Source: Pseudomonas sp. PIC25 (GTDB lineage Bacteria > Pseudomonadota > Gammaproteobacteria > Pseudomonadales > Pseudomonadaceae). From it: a stretch of DNA of 64,000 nt. Of the stretch, positions 1 to 9,798 are shown one piece after another. The notes under the pieces are model-generated. The model had not been told where the DNA came from and did no database searches. It saw only the letters and a list, made by a program, of their open reading frames with translations. The position numbers and the translations under genes are program-made. Position 1 is the first letter of the stretch, and every line of letters begins with the position of its first letter. The stretch is from contig NZ_MUJY01000046.1 in assembly GCF_002286785.1 (NCBI RefSeq), positions 32,062-96,061 of the forward strand, read 5' to 3'.

Positions 1-813
1 ATCGGTGGCAACGTGCTGCCGCCCTACGACGAGGAGTTCCGCGAAGTCGCGATGGACACGGCGCAAGCTGCGGCCTATCGCGATCTGGCGGGTCGCCTGA
101 CCCAGGAGCTGAAGCAGGCCCTGGCGAAGCGCGACACAACGCTGCTCGGTGTGGTCCTCAACGTGCTGCTGGCCTGGCCGGACTGCTGCTTCCGGTCGGA
201 AACGGTGGTGCATCCGCGCACGCGCAACACCTTGGCGTTCGTTCCGGCTCAGTTCAACGAGCTGGAAGTGATGCCCAAGGAACGCGAGCTGATCGAGATC
301 TGCAAGCAGGAGAAAGCAGAAGGTCGCAAGACCCTGGTCTATTCGGTCTACACCGGCACGCGCGACACCACGTCGCGTTTGAAGGTGCTGCTGGAGCAGG
401 AAGGCTTCAAGGTGGCGGTACTGCGCGCGAGCGTGGATGCCTCCCGCCGGGAAGACTGGATCGCCGAGCAGTTGGACCGTGGCATCGACGTGCTCATCAC
501 CAATCCCGAGCTGGTGAAAACCGGCCTGGACCTGCTGGAGTTCCCGACCATCGTGTTCCTCCAGTCCGGCTACAACGTGTATTCGTTGCAGCAGGCCGCC
601 CGGCGCTCATGGCGCATCGGCCAGAAGCAGCCGGTGCGCGTGATCTACCTCGGCTACGCCAACTCCTCGCAGATGACCTGCCTGGGGTTGATGGCCCGGA
701 AGATCATGGTGTCGCAGAGCACGTCGGGCGACGTGCCCGAGTCCGGACTCGATGTCCTGAACCAGGACGGCGACTCGGTGGAGGTGGCACTGGCTCGGCA
801 GTTGGTGCATTGA
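1..813 (+). CDS. SNF2-type helicase, C-terminal part (5' end outside window)
   Basis: The frame is open to base 1, so this is the 3' end of a longer gene; about 270 residues are visible. The visible part is a second RecA-like helicase lobe: a KTLVYSVY strand, a LITNPELVKTGLDL segment and an arginine-finger motif QAARRSWRIGQ, which is typical motif VI of SNF2/SWI2 enzymes. Such proteins use ATP to translocate on double-stranded DNA. A large helicase of this type is a common accessory or core gene of ICEclc/PAGI-2-like elements, but the ATP-binding lobe and any fused domain lie outside the window, so the exact role is unknown. A strong hairpin terminator follows the stop codon. The next gene is convergent. 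Confidence 0.75.
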   Translation: MGGNVLPPYDEEFREVAMDTAQAAAYRDLAGRLTQELKQALAKRDTTLLGVVLNVLLAWPDCCFRSETVVHPRTRNTLAFVPAQFNELEVMPKERELIEICKQEKAEGRKTLVYSVYTGTRDTTSRLKVLLEQEGFKVAVLRASVDASRREDWIAEQLDRGIDVLITNPELVKTGLDLLEFPTIVFLQSGYNVYSLQQAARRSWRIGQKQPVRVIYLGYANSSQMTCLGLMARKIMVSQSTSGDVPESGLDVLNQDGDSVEVALARQLVH

Positions 814-828
814 GTTCGACGAGCTTTC

Positions 829-856
829 GCGGCCCCTTCGGGGGCCGCTGTTTTTT
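829..856 (+). terminator. Rho-independent terminator after the helicase gene
   Basis: A perfect 8-bp GC stem (829-836 with 841-848) closes a TTCG tetraloop and is followed by TGTTTTTT (849-856). It lies 16 bp after the stop codon of the helicase gene. The U-run suits the plus strand. Confidence 0.9.
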
Positions 857-1000
857 ACTCGTTCAACTTGCGATTGGAGCCGGGAATGAGGGACTCCAAT
901 CGACCCACCACGGTCGTTCAGGCTGATGCCACGAGGGCGTCTCTTGCTCGGCCACAGCGCTCATACGACCGGATGTCAGTATCGGTCGGCAGTGAGCCGG

Positions 1001-4000
1001 TTAACTTCCATTCGGATTCTTGATGAACGCCAAGTCAATGCCTTCGAGATCCAGTAGGTTGTCGCGCCGACGGTGCCGCTCATCGGGCAGGCCCGCGATT
1101 GCGCGGAACCGCGGATAGAAATCGCGTCGCTGATCGGGGTCGAGCGTCGCAAGAGCTCCCTTGGCTTGTCGAGAGAGGCCTCGCGGCGACCAAATCTGGC
1201 CACGTTCATCGATGACAACCACCAGCGACCGATGGGTAAAGCCGCTGGAGTCTCCGGCACGTCCGCTCGATTTCCCTTTATGGTATTTCTGGAGCGTGAG
1301 TGCGACGACAAGACTACGCTCGGACACCTTGAGCAGGGAAAGCAATGCGTCACGACCGACGAACAAGCGGTGCCCAGTCTCGCTCCAGGCGTATTCACCC
1401 CGTCCGCCCTCAGCACCCCAAGCTTCTACGCGATACGCTGTTCTCCCGCCGATTGACCAACTGCGGACTACCTCATCATCCGCGACTGTCCCCAACAGCT
1501 CTCGCGTCCAATCCGATGGGAAAGGCCTGTCGAGTGCGGTGGCGGCACCATAAGGATCATGCCGATCGAGCTGGCGCTCGGTGTTCGGTGTCTTTGCGAC
1601 CCATGGCTGAACCGTGTGACCGTCGCCGCCGAAGTGACGGGCAATCTCATCTTCATCGTCCGGCAACCATCTAAAGAATGCTTCAGCTGATAGCACGGTC
1701 AAGACCACCGCTCGCGCATCGCCGGCATTCGCCAGTACGCTTTGAAGCGTGACAGTTGTGTCTCGCCCGATCGACCAACGTCCTGCGACCGGAAGCCAAT
1801 CCGTCGCCGCCTTGCCGTCCAGTAAGCCGAGCAACGGTGCCAGCAGATTGCTGTCTTCGCGAACGGTGCCTCTCTCACCGCTCTCCGGCATAGGCATGTC
1901 CGCCTCCTTGGTAAGGTCGAGCGGAAACGGATCGGTGAGATCGGCAAGCCAGAGACCATCGCTTCTTGACAGCGTGTACTCCCCCAGGAACGCGGCCCAA
2001 GCATCACCGCCCCAGTCTTCGCCGACAACCGCCCGTGTCGCCAGCAACTCACCGGCGACAAGCATGAGTGCGTGCCATCCGAGATATCCCCCGTACGGAT
2101 CTCGATCCGGAACATACCCCGAAGACCAAGATGCGTCATCGCTTCTGCCACGCGGGCAATCATGCATTCCTCGCACGGTTGTGTCCCAACGCCGCACCCA
2201 CGCGCTGATGCGGTCCTCCACCTCCCAGCCTGGACAAGCGAAGACGTGGCACAAACGCTCGACCTGATATTTGTTGAAGTCGTAGTCGAGGTGGAAGCCA
2301 TCCTCTGGGCGCGGCGAGGCGTCTGGCCTAGGCGCATACCGGAACTCGCGGTAGTCGGTTCGAGGAGCCGATGGGAAGGGCGACCGGTTTGCGAGGCCAA
2401 GCTTGGCGATCAGAGCTTCGCGCTCTTGGGGTGCGAGTGCAGGCGCAAGCTCGCGAAGTACGTCTATCGCGAACGCACGCATGACAACGTGCGGGAACTC
2501 AGCGGAAAAGGCGATTCGCTCGAAGAACGCGCGATGGGAGGCAAACGCGGAAGCAGCGTCTTTCGCTACGCGAGCGAGTGCGATCAACAGCCAGAGCTGC
2601 GCATGCATTAAGTAGAAAGGCAGCTTCGCATCGCCGAACGGCAAGCTCGAAGCAGACCCGAATCGCTCGATCAGTCGTTCAATGACATCGAACCGTCCGG
2701 CCACCACCAGGCGCCGCACCGCATGGGCTGCGCGCCAGCGCATTGCTGCGATGGGATGGCCGAGCCTCGCCCACACGAGTCCCGCCACGAATGTCGCCTC
2801 GTCAGACGGAACCGTAAAACGCGCGTCCCACGGCCCGTCCCCAACTTCGGACGGCAGCTTTTCATCTGTGTTCTCCAGAAACCGTTCGAGGCCTTCCGCA
2901 ATGGCGCTGGCACTGACGTCAGACGCCAGTCTCGCGGCGAGTGCGAGCCAGGCATTACCACCAAGACTGTCCGCGGTGCTCCGGAGCGCTGCAACTACGT
3001 GCTCGACAAGAACTGCACGGTCGGCATGAAAATGCTGCTCCAGCCCCCGCCAGTTGCCCCACGCGTCGGTGCTTGAACTGGCAAGTTCGGCGGCGTGCTT
3101 GGTGGCAAGGCGCAGTCCCAAGTCAGGCAGAGCATCGCGCATAGCCGCCGACGACCTACCCCATTCCTCCAAGTAGTCGTCCAGCGCGTGGATTTTGTCG
3201 GCAAGCGTGGCAGCGGTTGCTTCAACGACCGCGCGGACGAACCCGAGGCGTTCGGCGAGAGAGTTTGCTCGCTTGGCCAGATCAATCAGTGTCCGAACCG
3301 GCCAGCGCCGTCCCGACTGATCAATCTCCTCGCTGAGAATCTGGCGGTCAATGTCGTCCGAGTCCGTGAGGTCCACCGGGAAGACGACCGGCGGCTCCAT
3401 CGCGGTTGACGGGGAGATGACCGTTCGCGATTCGGATTGGGGTCCAAGGCGAGTGAGCAGGCCCTCAATTCGTGTTCGAGCATGAGAAGTGGCAGGAAGA
3501 CTGCGCTCAGCGAGGTCATGTAGCCCTTCGATCGTCTCCCGTGCGGGAGACAGTTGATCCTCACGATCGATCTCGACCAGAAGGAGGTCGAAGAACCATT
3601 CCCGCCGCTCTTGAGGTAGGCGACCAATGACCTCTGACGCGAAGCCCGAGATGTGCCACGTCCACGTTTCGACTGGAGCAGCCAAACCAAATAGCGCGAC
3701 GGCGGCTTCAACTGAAAGCTTCGAATCACGAACGAGGACAGTCAACGCTGGGCCGAGCGACAGTCCGAGCCGAGCAGCGTCACGATCATCCAGCCGTGCC
3801 AACGTAGCCAACATCGCCCGACCAGCAATCGGCACCATCGTTTTCGCGTACTCCGTCCAGGGGAATTTGCCATCCTCGTTCTGATTCAGTTCGAGGATAC
3901 GCGCCAGGGTGTGCACCGCCGCCGGCGATAGTTCGGGACCCGAATAGTGGCCGGTCAGCTCCAGCAAGTGATTGGTACGATCGAAGTCATCCGATCCAAT

Positions 4001-7000
4001 GGCCTCGGCAAGATCGAGCGCACGGCGAAAATAGGCCGCAGCCTCTTCGGTGCTCACTCGCCAGGCTGCGCGAGCGAGATCACCGTAGGATGAGATGCGG
4101 GATCCGACATCGGTATCGAGTTGGATCTTGCGCTCGACATGGCCAGCAAGGAGGAGCGCTGCATCATGGCACTGTGGGAGGCGCGATAGTCGAGCAACCG
4201 CCTGGGTAAGTTCCGGCGTGAATAGGCCCGGCGCGCTCGCTGCCCACTCGACCATGCGCTTCGCCATCGCGGCATTGAGCGCACCTAACGAGTCGGCAAG
4301 TTCGAAAATCACTCGGAAGCCGTTTCGCGCGAGATATGCCTTCCCGTCCCGATACGGATAGTCGGATGACTGCGCGACTTCATGGACAAGTCGGTCAAAG
4401 GCCGAGGCCACCATCTCGTCCCGCGCCTTTCCATTTGGCGGTCGAATGATGTCGGCGACATCCTGCGCATAGTTCAGCATCGGCAGGATTCGGCTGCCAA
4501 GCGCACGCGAGTAATTTGATCGTTTTTCCTCGTCGAGTTCATTGCGCCTCTTCCGTCGGTGCCGAGTTCCATCGAACTTGGGAGCCGCTAGCTTCTGGTT
4601 AAGCACCCGACTGAAGGTTGCTGCGCCCCGCGATCGAGCACTTGCAGGCACCAACCCGATGAATTCCGCTGGCGCTATGTCAGCCAAGGCGGCGCGCTTC
4701 CGGCTCAAGGCGGCTCGAACACCGGCGGCCAGTACGGTCGCGTGGATCGCACGGTCGCTCGGATAGTGACTGGAATAGTCATAAACGCTTGGTGGTGTAA
4801 GTGCAGCTCCAGCGAGGATGCTTGCTGCCTCTTTCTCCATGCCGAGCACTATCGCCAGGGCCGATGCCAGTACGCTGGCCATCGCCAAGGCTTCGCTTTT
4901 GCCAGTCCCAGAAGATGCGGCTGCAAGTGCCGTGACAAGCCTTCTGGCGTGGGATGGTTCACGGCCGACGAATGGAAGCGCGGCGGCGTAGAGTGCGCGA
5001 GATGGCAGTCGACAACGCAACAGCCGCGTTGCGACGCGCGTCTTGGGCGGATGCGCCGAACACTGGTGTCGATCCAGAAGATCGAACAAGTCGCTAAACT
5101 TGGCGAAGGCCACACCGTCCTCTCGACGGGCGAAGAACTCTGCAACGCGCACGTCATTGCCCGCCAGCATCTCGACATAGGCGAAGCCAATGTCGTCCCA
5201 TTGCCTTGAGGTGCTCGATTCGCTAAAGCGCGCGCTACGTTTGCTATGCGCGGCCCAATTGTGCCAATCGATTGATCGCCGAGCATGGCGACGGGCTTCG
5301 TCTCGGTCACCGGCGAAGGCGTTCACAAGTGCAAGCGCGGCGTGTTTCCCTCCAGGCCAGCCAACATTGGTCGCGAAAAGCCGTCGCAAGGCTTCTGGGT
5401 CACCCGCTACCGCGGTGAGATCAGGATACTGGTATAGGAAGCGGTCGGATCGCTCATGGCCCGCGGCAACGAGCGATGCTTCCAGCAGCAGACGGAGAAG
5501 ATCATCGCGCCGCTTCAGCTCTCCCACCAGCGCTATCGCGGCAGTGATCCGCGACAGACGGATGTCGCGTGCGCTTACCTGTGAAGCGCCTCGGGGAACA
5601 CGCAAGTCGTAGGCGAGTTGGATGAGCTGATCGGCATCGCGTAGCGAGGTGAGCAACGCGGGCAGTGCCCGGGCTGCATAGTTTGAAGTGAGTTGGCGTT
5701 CTTGGAGAGCGGCGATAACGCGATCTCGACCGGCCTGGCTCGCGCCGTAGCTCGATCGGATCAGGGTTTCGGTCGGCTCGTCGCGGAACATCAGGCCGTG
5801 TGGCGTTCGCTCAAGCAAGGGGGCGAGGTCGGCCGCGAAGCTCTCAACCTGCTCCGCGATCAAGCCGTGAGCCGCAGCAAGCTCTTCAATAGGAACTGGG
5901 GGCGCCAGCAAGGCGATGCCTGTGAGCAGGAGGTCAATGTCCGCATCGCTTGCACCACGAGCGCGTGCGGTTTCGCGCGCTTCGGTGAGACGCTTGCGAA
6001 GCAGCACGTCGAGCAGATCTTGCGGCTCTCCCGGGGCGTCAGGGAAAGACACGGGATCAAACGGCCGTCCGGCCGCGATCAGGTTGTCGAGACAGCGTGG
6101 GTTGCGACCTGACCGTGTCAGCAAAGCGGCGATCTCGTCGGCCGAAGCATCCGGCACACGCCGCTCGACGAGGGCTCGTACTTCCGCGTCAGTGAACAGT
6201 GGAATTGTGAAAGGACGATGCGAGGTATCGCCGGTTGCCAGCGCGAGCCGTTCAGTCCGGCACGATACGACGATGCGAACGCCGTCGATTGGCTCTACGC
6301 TGATGCTGCGCATGAGAAGGTGTGCGAAGGATGATGTCGCGGTTTCCCGCGCGGCAAGCCCGGCGTGGTCGATCGCATCGAGCACTAGTGATACACATGC
6401 ATCGTTGCGAGTTCGCCGAGCCGTCTCCACCGATTGAGCGAGCCGTCGGCGGAATGCCCTGAGCAAGCCCGTAACGTCCGCCACTGGCAACAGAATGTCG
6501 CACAGGCCTTGTCCGGCCATGAGATTGGCAAGGTGGACAAGCGTCCTTTCCGGGAGGTGCCGACCGTCAGCAGGATCCCGCCAGCGACCGGCGCCGAAGC
6601 CATCGAAGAGCACCACGGGGCCATCGGCTCGCAATCGGTCGGCGAGGCCTTGCATCAAGACAGTCTTGCCCATCCCGCCCGCAGCATGGACAACGAGAGG
6701 AAGACCAGCTTCGCGGGCGAGGGTCGCAATGTCGCCAAGAACATCGCGCTGAATGACTACCTCAACCTCGGGGAACGCGTCGGGCGTGGGATACAGCCGA
6801 TCCTCGTGCTCCACTTCCAACTCAGCCAAAACCGCTACCCGGTCAACGCGTTTGTCCGTCTCGCTACCGGGACCGGCCTTGATCCTGATGAGATTCCGCA
6901 ACTTCAGCAGGCGTTTCTCCGCATCCGGATCCCCTGGCTCGCTCCATGCGGCGAGCGTTGTTGAAATCGCACGCTCAGCCTCTATCAAGCTTCCCTTGCT

Positions 7001-7579
7001 ACCGACCATTTCCATTCGCCGCAGTAGGTCTGCAAAGGGATGGGGATACTCTTTCAGAGCTTCACTGATCTGGCCTGCTTGGCGGGCTACATCACCGGCT
7101 TCTTGCGTGCCTGCGACAACCGCTGCGATCGCCTTCCCCAAGTTCTCGTGGATGGGCCTGTTCGTAGCAAATTCATACCGGACCACGGCGAGAACATGAT
7201 CATCCCCATGCATCGCCCGAAGCTCGGCATCGGTCGCGGCAAACTTGGCAAGAGTTGATGCCAAGTCAGCAGCTCGCACTGCCGTGTCGGCGCTTGCGAT
7301 CGAGTATTTGAACTGAACGACCGTGACTCGATGCGCCCGGGCGACATCGGTGGCACCGTGGTACCGGACGAGATCGGCAATCTCGACCGCACCAGTTCCC
7401 AAGCTCTGTTCGTCTCGCTCATCGAAACCCTCGAGCGTGATAGCGGTAAGGTCGGTCGACGGCGGCAGGAGTTCAAGAGCGGAGCGCGCGGCCCAAGCTT
7501 CATGAAAGGCATGGCCCGCCTTTGATGCTCGAACTTTGTCGATGGTTATTGGTGCTGCGCCAGCGTCATCATCACTCAT
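1001..7579 (-). CDS. Giant STAND NTPase with nuclease-like N-terminus (Avs-like defence protein)
   Basis: This 2192-residue protein has three parts. Residues about 20-100 carry an E50 ... D69 ... Q89-F-K91 pattern on predicted strands, like the PD-(D/E)xK fold of Cap4/DUF4297 endonucleases. Residues about 290-450 are a STAND NTPase core: Walker A GGMGKT (301-306), Walker B-like VLDAID (399-404) and a VVSCRTERL sensor segment. The remaining 1700 residues are alanine-rich, mostly helical and probably form a sensor solenoid. Size and layout match Avs (AVAST) proteins, known STAND sensors of phage proteins that activate a nuclease. Membership in a named Avs class is inference. The ATG lies 2 nt after the stop of an AbiEii fragment, so translation is probably coupled to the AbiE operon. 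By eye its GC is lower than that of the transfer genes, which suits acquired cargo. Confidence 0.75.
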   Translation of the reverse strand: MSDDDAGAAPITIDKVRASKAGHAFHEAWAARSALELLPPSTDLTAITLEGFDERDEQSLGTGAVEIADLVRYHGATDVARAHRVTVVQFKYSIASADTAVRAADLASTLAKFAATDAELRAMHGDDHVLAVVRYEFATNRPIHENLGKAIAAVVAGTQEAGDVARQAGQISEALKEYPHPFADLLRRMEMVGSKGSLIEAERAISTTLAAWSEPGDPDAEKRLLKLRNLIRIKAGPGSETDKRVDRVAVLAELEVEHEDRLYPTPDAFPEVEVVIQRDVLGDIATLAREAGLPLVVHAAGGMGKTVLMQGLADRLRADGPVVLFDGFGAGRWRDPADGRHLPERTLVHLANLMAGQGLCDILLPVADVTGLLRAFRRRLAQSVETARRTRNDACVSLVLDAIDHAGLAARETATSSFAHLLMRSISVEPIDGVRIVVSCRTERLALATGDTSHRPFTIPLFTDAEVRALVERRVPDASADEIAALLTRSGRNPRCLDNLIAAGRPFDPVSFPDAPGEPQDLLDVLLRKRLTEARETARARGASDADIDLLLTGIALLAPPVPIEELAAAHGLIAEQVESFAADLAPLLERTPHGLMFRDEPTETLIRSSYGASQAGRDRVIAALQERQLTSNYAARALPALLTSLRDADQLIQLAYDLRVPRGASQVSARDIRLSRITAAIALVGELKRRDDLLRLLLEASLVAAGHERSDRFLYQYPDLTAVAGDPEALRRLFATNVGWPGGKHAALALVNAFAGDRDEARRHARRSIDWHNWAAHSKRSARFSESSTSRQWDDIGFAYVEMLAGNDVRVAEFFARREDGVAFAKFSDLFDLLDRHQCSAHPPKTRVATRLLRCRLPSRALYAAALPFVGREPSHARRLVTALAAASSGTGKSEALAMASVLASALAIVLGMEKEAASILAGAALTPPSVYDYSSHYPSDRAIHATVLAAGVRAALSRKRAALADIAPAEFIGLVPASARSRGAATFSRVLNQKLAAPKFDGTRHRRKRRNELDEEKRSNYSRALGSRILPMLNYAQDVADIIRPPNGKARDEMVASAFDRLVHEVAQSSDYPYRDGKAYLARNGFRVIFELADSLGALNAAMAKRMVEWAASAPGLFTPELTQAVARLSRLPQCHDAALLLAGHVERKIQLDTDVGSRISSYGDLARAAWRVSTEEAAAYFRRALDLAEAIGSDDFDRTNHLLELTGHYSGPELSPAAVHTLARILELNQNEDGKFPWTEYAKTMVPIAGRAMLATLARLDDRDAARLGLSLGPALTVLVRDSKLSVEAAVALFGLAAPVETWTWHISGFASEVIGRLPQERREWFFDLLLVEIDREDQLSPARETIEGLHDLAERSLPATSHARTRIEGLLTRLGPQSESRTVISPSTAMEPPVVFPVDLTDSDDIDRQILSEEIDQSGRRWPVRTLIDLAKRANSLAERLGFVRAVVEATAATLADKIHALDDYLEEWGRSSAAMRDALPDLGLRLATKHAAELASSSTDAWGNWRGLEQHFHADRAVLVEHVVAALRSTADSLGGNAWLALAARLASDVSASAIAEGLERFLENTDEKLPSEVGDGPWDARFTVPSDEATFVAGLVWARLGHPIAAMRWRAAHAVRRLVVAGRFDVIERLIERFGSASSLPFGDAKLPFYLMHAQLWLLIALARVAKDAASAFASHRAFFERIAFSAEFPHVVMRAFAIDVLRELAPALAPQEREALIAKLGLANRSPFPSAPRTDYREFRYAPRPDASPRPEDGFHLDYDFNKYQVERLCHVFACPGWEVEDRISAWVRRWDTTVRGMHDCPRGRSDDASWSSGYVPDRDPYGGYLGWHALMLVAGELLATRAVVGEDWGGDAWAAFLGEYTLSRSDGLWLADLTDPFPLDLTKEADMPMPESGERGTVREDSNLLAPLLGLLDGKAATDWLPVAGRWSIGRDTTVTLQSVLANAGDARAVVLTVLSAEAFFRWLPDDEDEIARHFGGDGHTVQPWVAKTPNTERQLDRHDPYGAATALDRPFPSDWTRELLGTVADDEVVRSWSIGGRTAYRVEAWGAEGGRGEYAWSETGHRLFVGRDALLSLLKVSERSLVVALTLQKYHKGKSSGRAGDSSGFTHRSLVVVIDERGQIWSPRGLSRQAKGALATLDPDQRRDFYPRFRAIAGLPDERHRRRDNLLDLEGIDLAFIKNPNGS

Positions 7580-7581
7580 AA

Positions 7582-7905
7582 TCAGTTCGATTCATTTGGC
7601 CAAATTGGTGCAACCACTGTAAGCGTCTGCTCGCGCAGTACTTCGTCGCCGAAGACGGCGGCGACACCTCGGGGCGGGCGCAGGTTCTGCTTGATCTGAC
7701 TGCGCGTTGGCCAAGGCGCATAGGCTTCCCATTGTTTGCTGATGCGTTTGCCCGAGCATATCTTTGCTGCCAGTGACATCGCGTCGCAAGCATTCCAAGG
7801 CAGCCATGGCATGCTGATGTCCCCGGTTATTTCGGCCTCCGGTCGCCGTGAAAGGTCGTTCAATGCTTCGTGCAACTCGGTAGAGAACCTAATCTCCCGT
7901 GCCAT
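7582..7905 (-). pseudogene. Fragment of a second AbiEii-type toxin gene
   Basis: A 107-residue frame. Residues about 57-95 (WEAYAPWPTRSQIKQNLR and onward to VFGDEVLRE) align with the N-terminus of the intact AbiEii encoded just upstream: 22 of 36 aligned residues are identical by eye. The match stops before the GG...DID nucleotidyltransferase motif, so no catalytic core remains. The N-terminal 55 residues are unrelated to AbiEii and were not recognised. It starts 4 nt after the AbiEii stop and ends 2 nt before the STAND gene start. I read it as a truncated duplicate, perhaps left when the STAND gene arrived. A small functional leader protein cannot be excluded. Confidence 0.6.
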
Positions 7906-7909
7906 AACA

Positions 7910-8767
7910 CTATGGCTTCAAGTGCTTGAAATAAGCCGCCCGCACAATTACGGCACCTTGATCAACATCGAATTTGGGCAATCCCGGCCGCAACAGCGTG
8001 TCCATGTCGCGACGAAACGCCGCCTTACGCAGCCTGGCATCAAGCAGTGCATTGGCTTCGTCGCAGTCCATTCGAGTTCCTTCCTTGTCCAGATACCAGG
8101 CGAAGGCTTCCATCGCCATGGCGCCGTCCACCGGATAGGGGGTGGTACCCGCCTCACTGAGTTGCAAGGCATGAAAAAGATCGAAGAGATCGCGTCCCTG
8201 CTCGCGCTGCATCAACGCCCGCGTCTTGGTGCCCAACATTTCATTGATGTCGTAGGAGCGCACGACGGCACGAATGCGCTCGCCTTCTTCGTCCAGCGTG
8301 TCCAGTTCGACGCCAACCAGCGGGTACAGCGACGCGCTTTCGTTGAGGTTGACCTCGACCTTGATGGTTTCCTCGCGCCGCAGGCCCACTGGCACGAATC
8401 GATAGGCGGTGCGCAGAATCTTCGACGGCCGCAGTACGTTGCGAATCGCCAGCCAGGCGTCGGCGATCAGCGAGTCGGCCGGCTGTCCCAGCACCGGCGT
8501 CAGCACGCGGCGCAGATGTTGATCCAGCGTTTCCGTATCCATCGCCTTGACGAGCACCAGATCGATGTCTTCCGAATAGCGTGCGGCCGGTGCCAGGTGC
8601 GCCTTGTGTAGGACCGTGCCACCGCGCATCGCCAAATGTTCGCCCAGGACAGGATCGGCGAAGATGGCCGCCACACCACGGGATAGCCGCAGATCCTGCT
8701 CGATCTGACTGCGCTTGGGCCACGGCGCATGGCTCTGCCAGGCCGTCAGGTGGGCATGCTGGATCAT
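7910..8767 (-). CDS. abiEii: AbiEii-type nucleotidyltransferase toxin (type IV TA)
   Basis: 285 residues of the DUF1814/AbiEii family. The nucleotidyltransferase core is visible as MRGGTVLHKAHL followed by RYSEDIDLVLV (the G-G and D-x-D metal-binding motifs). Further along, TKTRALMQREQGRDLFDL matches the family motif K-x-R-A-L...R-D-x-x-D-L. AbiEii toxins are GTP-binding nucleotidyltransferases that stop growth and can cause abortive infection. The start overlaps the stop of the AbiEi gene by 4 bp, which is the usual antitoxin-toxin arrangement. It is the second gene of a minus-strand operon that continues into an AbiEii remnant and a giant STAND NTPase. Confidence 0.88.
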   Translation of the reverse strand: MIQHAHLTAWQSHAPWPKRSQIEQDLRLSRGVAAIFADPVLGEHLAMRGGTVLHKAHLAPAARYSEDIDLVLVKAMDTETLDQHLRRVLTPVLGQPADSLIADAWLAIRNVLRPSKILRTAYRFVPVGLRREETIKVEVNLNESASLYPLVGVELDTLDEEGERIRAVVRSYDINEMLGTKTRALMQREQGRDLFDLFHALQLSEAGTTPYPVDGAMAMEAFAWYLDKEGTRMDCDEANALLDARLRKAAFRRDMDTLLRPGLPKFDVDQGAVIVRAAYFKHLKP

Positions 8768-9579
8768 GTATTGGCGCTCCTGGCATCAAAGGTCAGTCGC
8801 ACCTTGAAAGTGGTATCGACTTCAGACGATGTATCCGGCGCTTGTCCTCGCTCCAGGGGGATGAGACGCAGCGCCTTGTCGCGCAACCATTCGGCGACCC
8901 GCGACCCGAGGGCGCCCTGGTCCTCCAGGGCAAGCAAGGCCCCGAGACGTTGTGCGGTCGGGACTTCCTGCAGGGCATTCAGCGCCTCGATCAACCCCTG
9001 CGGCGTGCAGGACACCCACAACTCCCGCAGTACCTCTCGAACTCGGGCCATGCCGCCGACCAGGGCCACGCGCTCTACCAGTTCCAGCGCAGTCAGTTCC
9101 GGTGTACCGACCTTGAAGCGCCCGTCCGGCGTCTCGTGCCAGCGGGTCGGCATGTCTTCGATCCGTGCGCGGGTGTGAAACACCACCTCGTGGCGACCGA
9201 CCGTGATGGGACGCCGACGTTCGGGCACCATCACCTGCGTCACCATCACCGCGTAAGGCGACGCTCCATAGGTTTCGGCGGCACTCAGCAACGTGACGTA
9301 ATAGGGAACACCCAGCGTCTTGCTCATGTAGCGGTCCAGCCAGGCTTCCGGGGGTGGGGCACCGGAGGCGGCGTGCTGCAGGGGCACGATGAGCCAGTGA
9401 TCCGAGCCGCGGGACAGGCGGACGAGCCGGCCACGCCGCTGCTGCCGATGCAGTGCCTGGTGCAGTGCTGCTGGGCTGACGCCAGGCAGCTCTGCGCGAA
9501 TGTCCTCTGTGCGCAGGTTCAGCTTGCCGGAACGTTCGGCCGCGTCGAGTACGGCAGACAAGGGGCTGGGGGCGGCCAT
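8764..9579 (-). CDS. abiEi: AbiEi-type antitoxin / transcriptional repressor (type IV TA)
   Basis: 271 residues. The N-terminal 70 residues form a winged-helix pattern (NLRTEDIRAELPGVS then ALHRQQRRGRLVRLSRG), as in AbiEi antitoxins that repress their own operon. The rest matches the AbiEi C-terminal domain in size and context (YYVTLLSAAETYG, TPELTALELVERVALVGGM). It counteracts the toxin encoded immediately downstream (4-bp overlap). GAGGA sits at good spacing before the chosen ATG. The upstream AT-rich gap holds an inverted repeat that could be its operator. Confidence 0.85.
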   Translation of the reverse strand: MAAPSPLSAVLDAAERSGKLNLRTEDIRAELPGVSPAALHQALHRQQRRGRLVRLSRGSDHWLIVPLQHAASGAPPPEAWLDRYMSKTLGVPYYVTLLSAAETYGASPYAVMVTQVMVPERRRPITVGRHEVVFHTRARIEDMPTRWHETPDGRFKVGTPELTALELVERVALVGGMARVREVLRELWVSCTPQGLIEALNALQEVPTAQRLGALLALEDQGALGSRVAEWLRDKALRLIPLERGQAPDTSSEVDTTFKVRLTFDARSANT

Positions 9580-9615
9580 GGAGTTTCCTCAAGCGTTTCG
9601 CGCAACATATCATTA

Positions 9616-9633
9616 TTCGTGATTTAACGCGAA
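9616..9633. promoter_or_regulatory. Candidate operator/promoter of the AbiE-STAND operon
   Basis: TTCG(T)G and CGCGAA form an imperfect inverted repeat around an AT-rich centre, 37 bp upstream of the abiEi start. AbiEi proteins are known to bind inverted repeats in their own promoters. The same 219-bp gap must also hold any promoter for the transfer genes that run rightwards from 9799; no clear -35/-10 pair stands out. Confidence 0.3.
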
Positions 9634-9798
9634 CAAATTGCTCACCCGGCTTCGCCAGCCGCTTCCCTGAATCCCCAAGGAGGCCGCGCCTGACCATCCG
9701 CCCTCCAGGAAGTCGGTTGAATCGCGGTTCCCTTTGTTTGCTGATGCGAATACCTGCCGCGGCGATGGTGACGGTTCCACGTTCCAGGGAGCCGTCAC

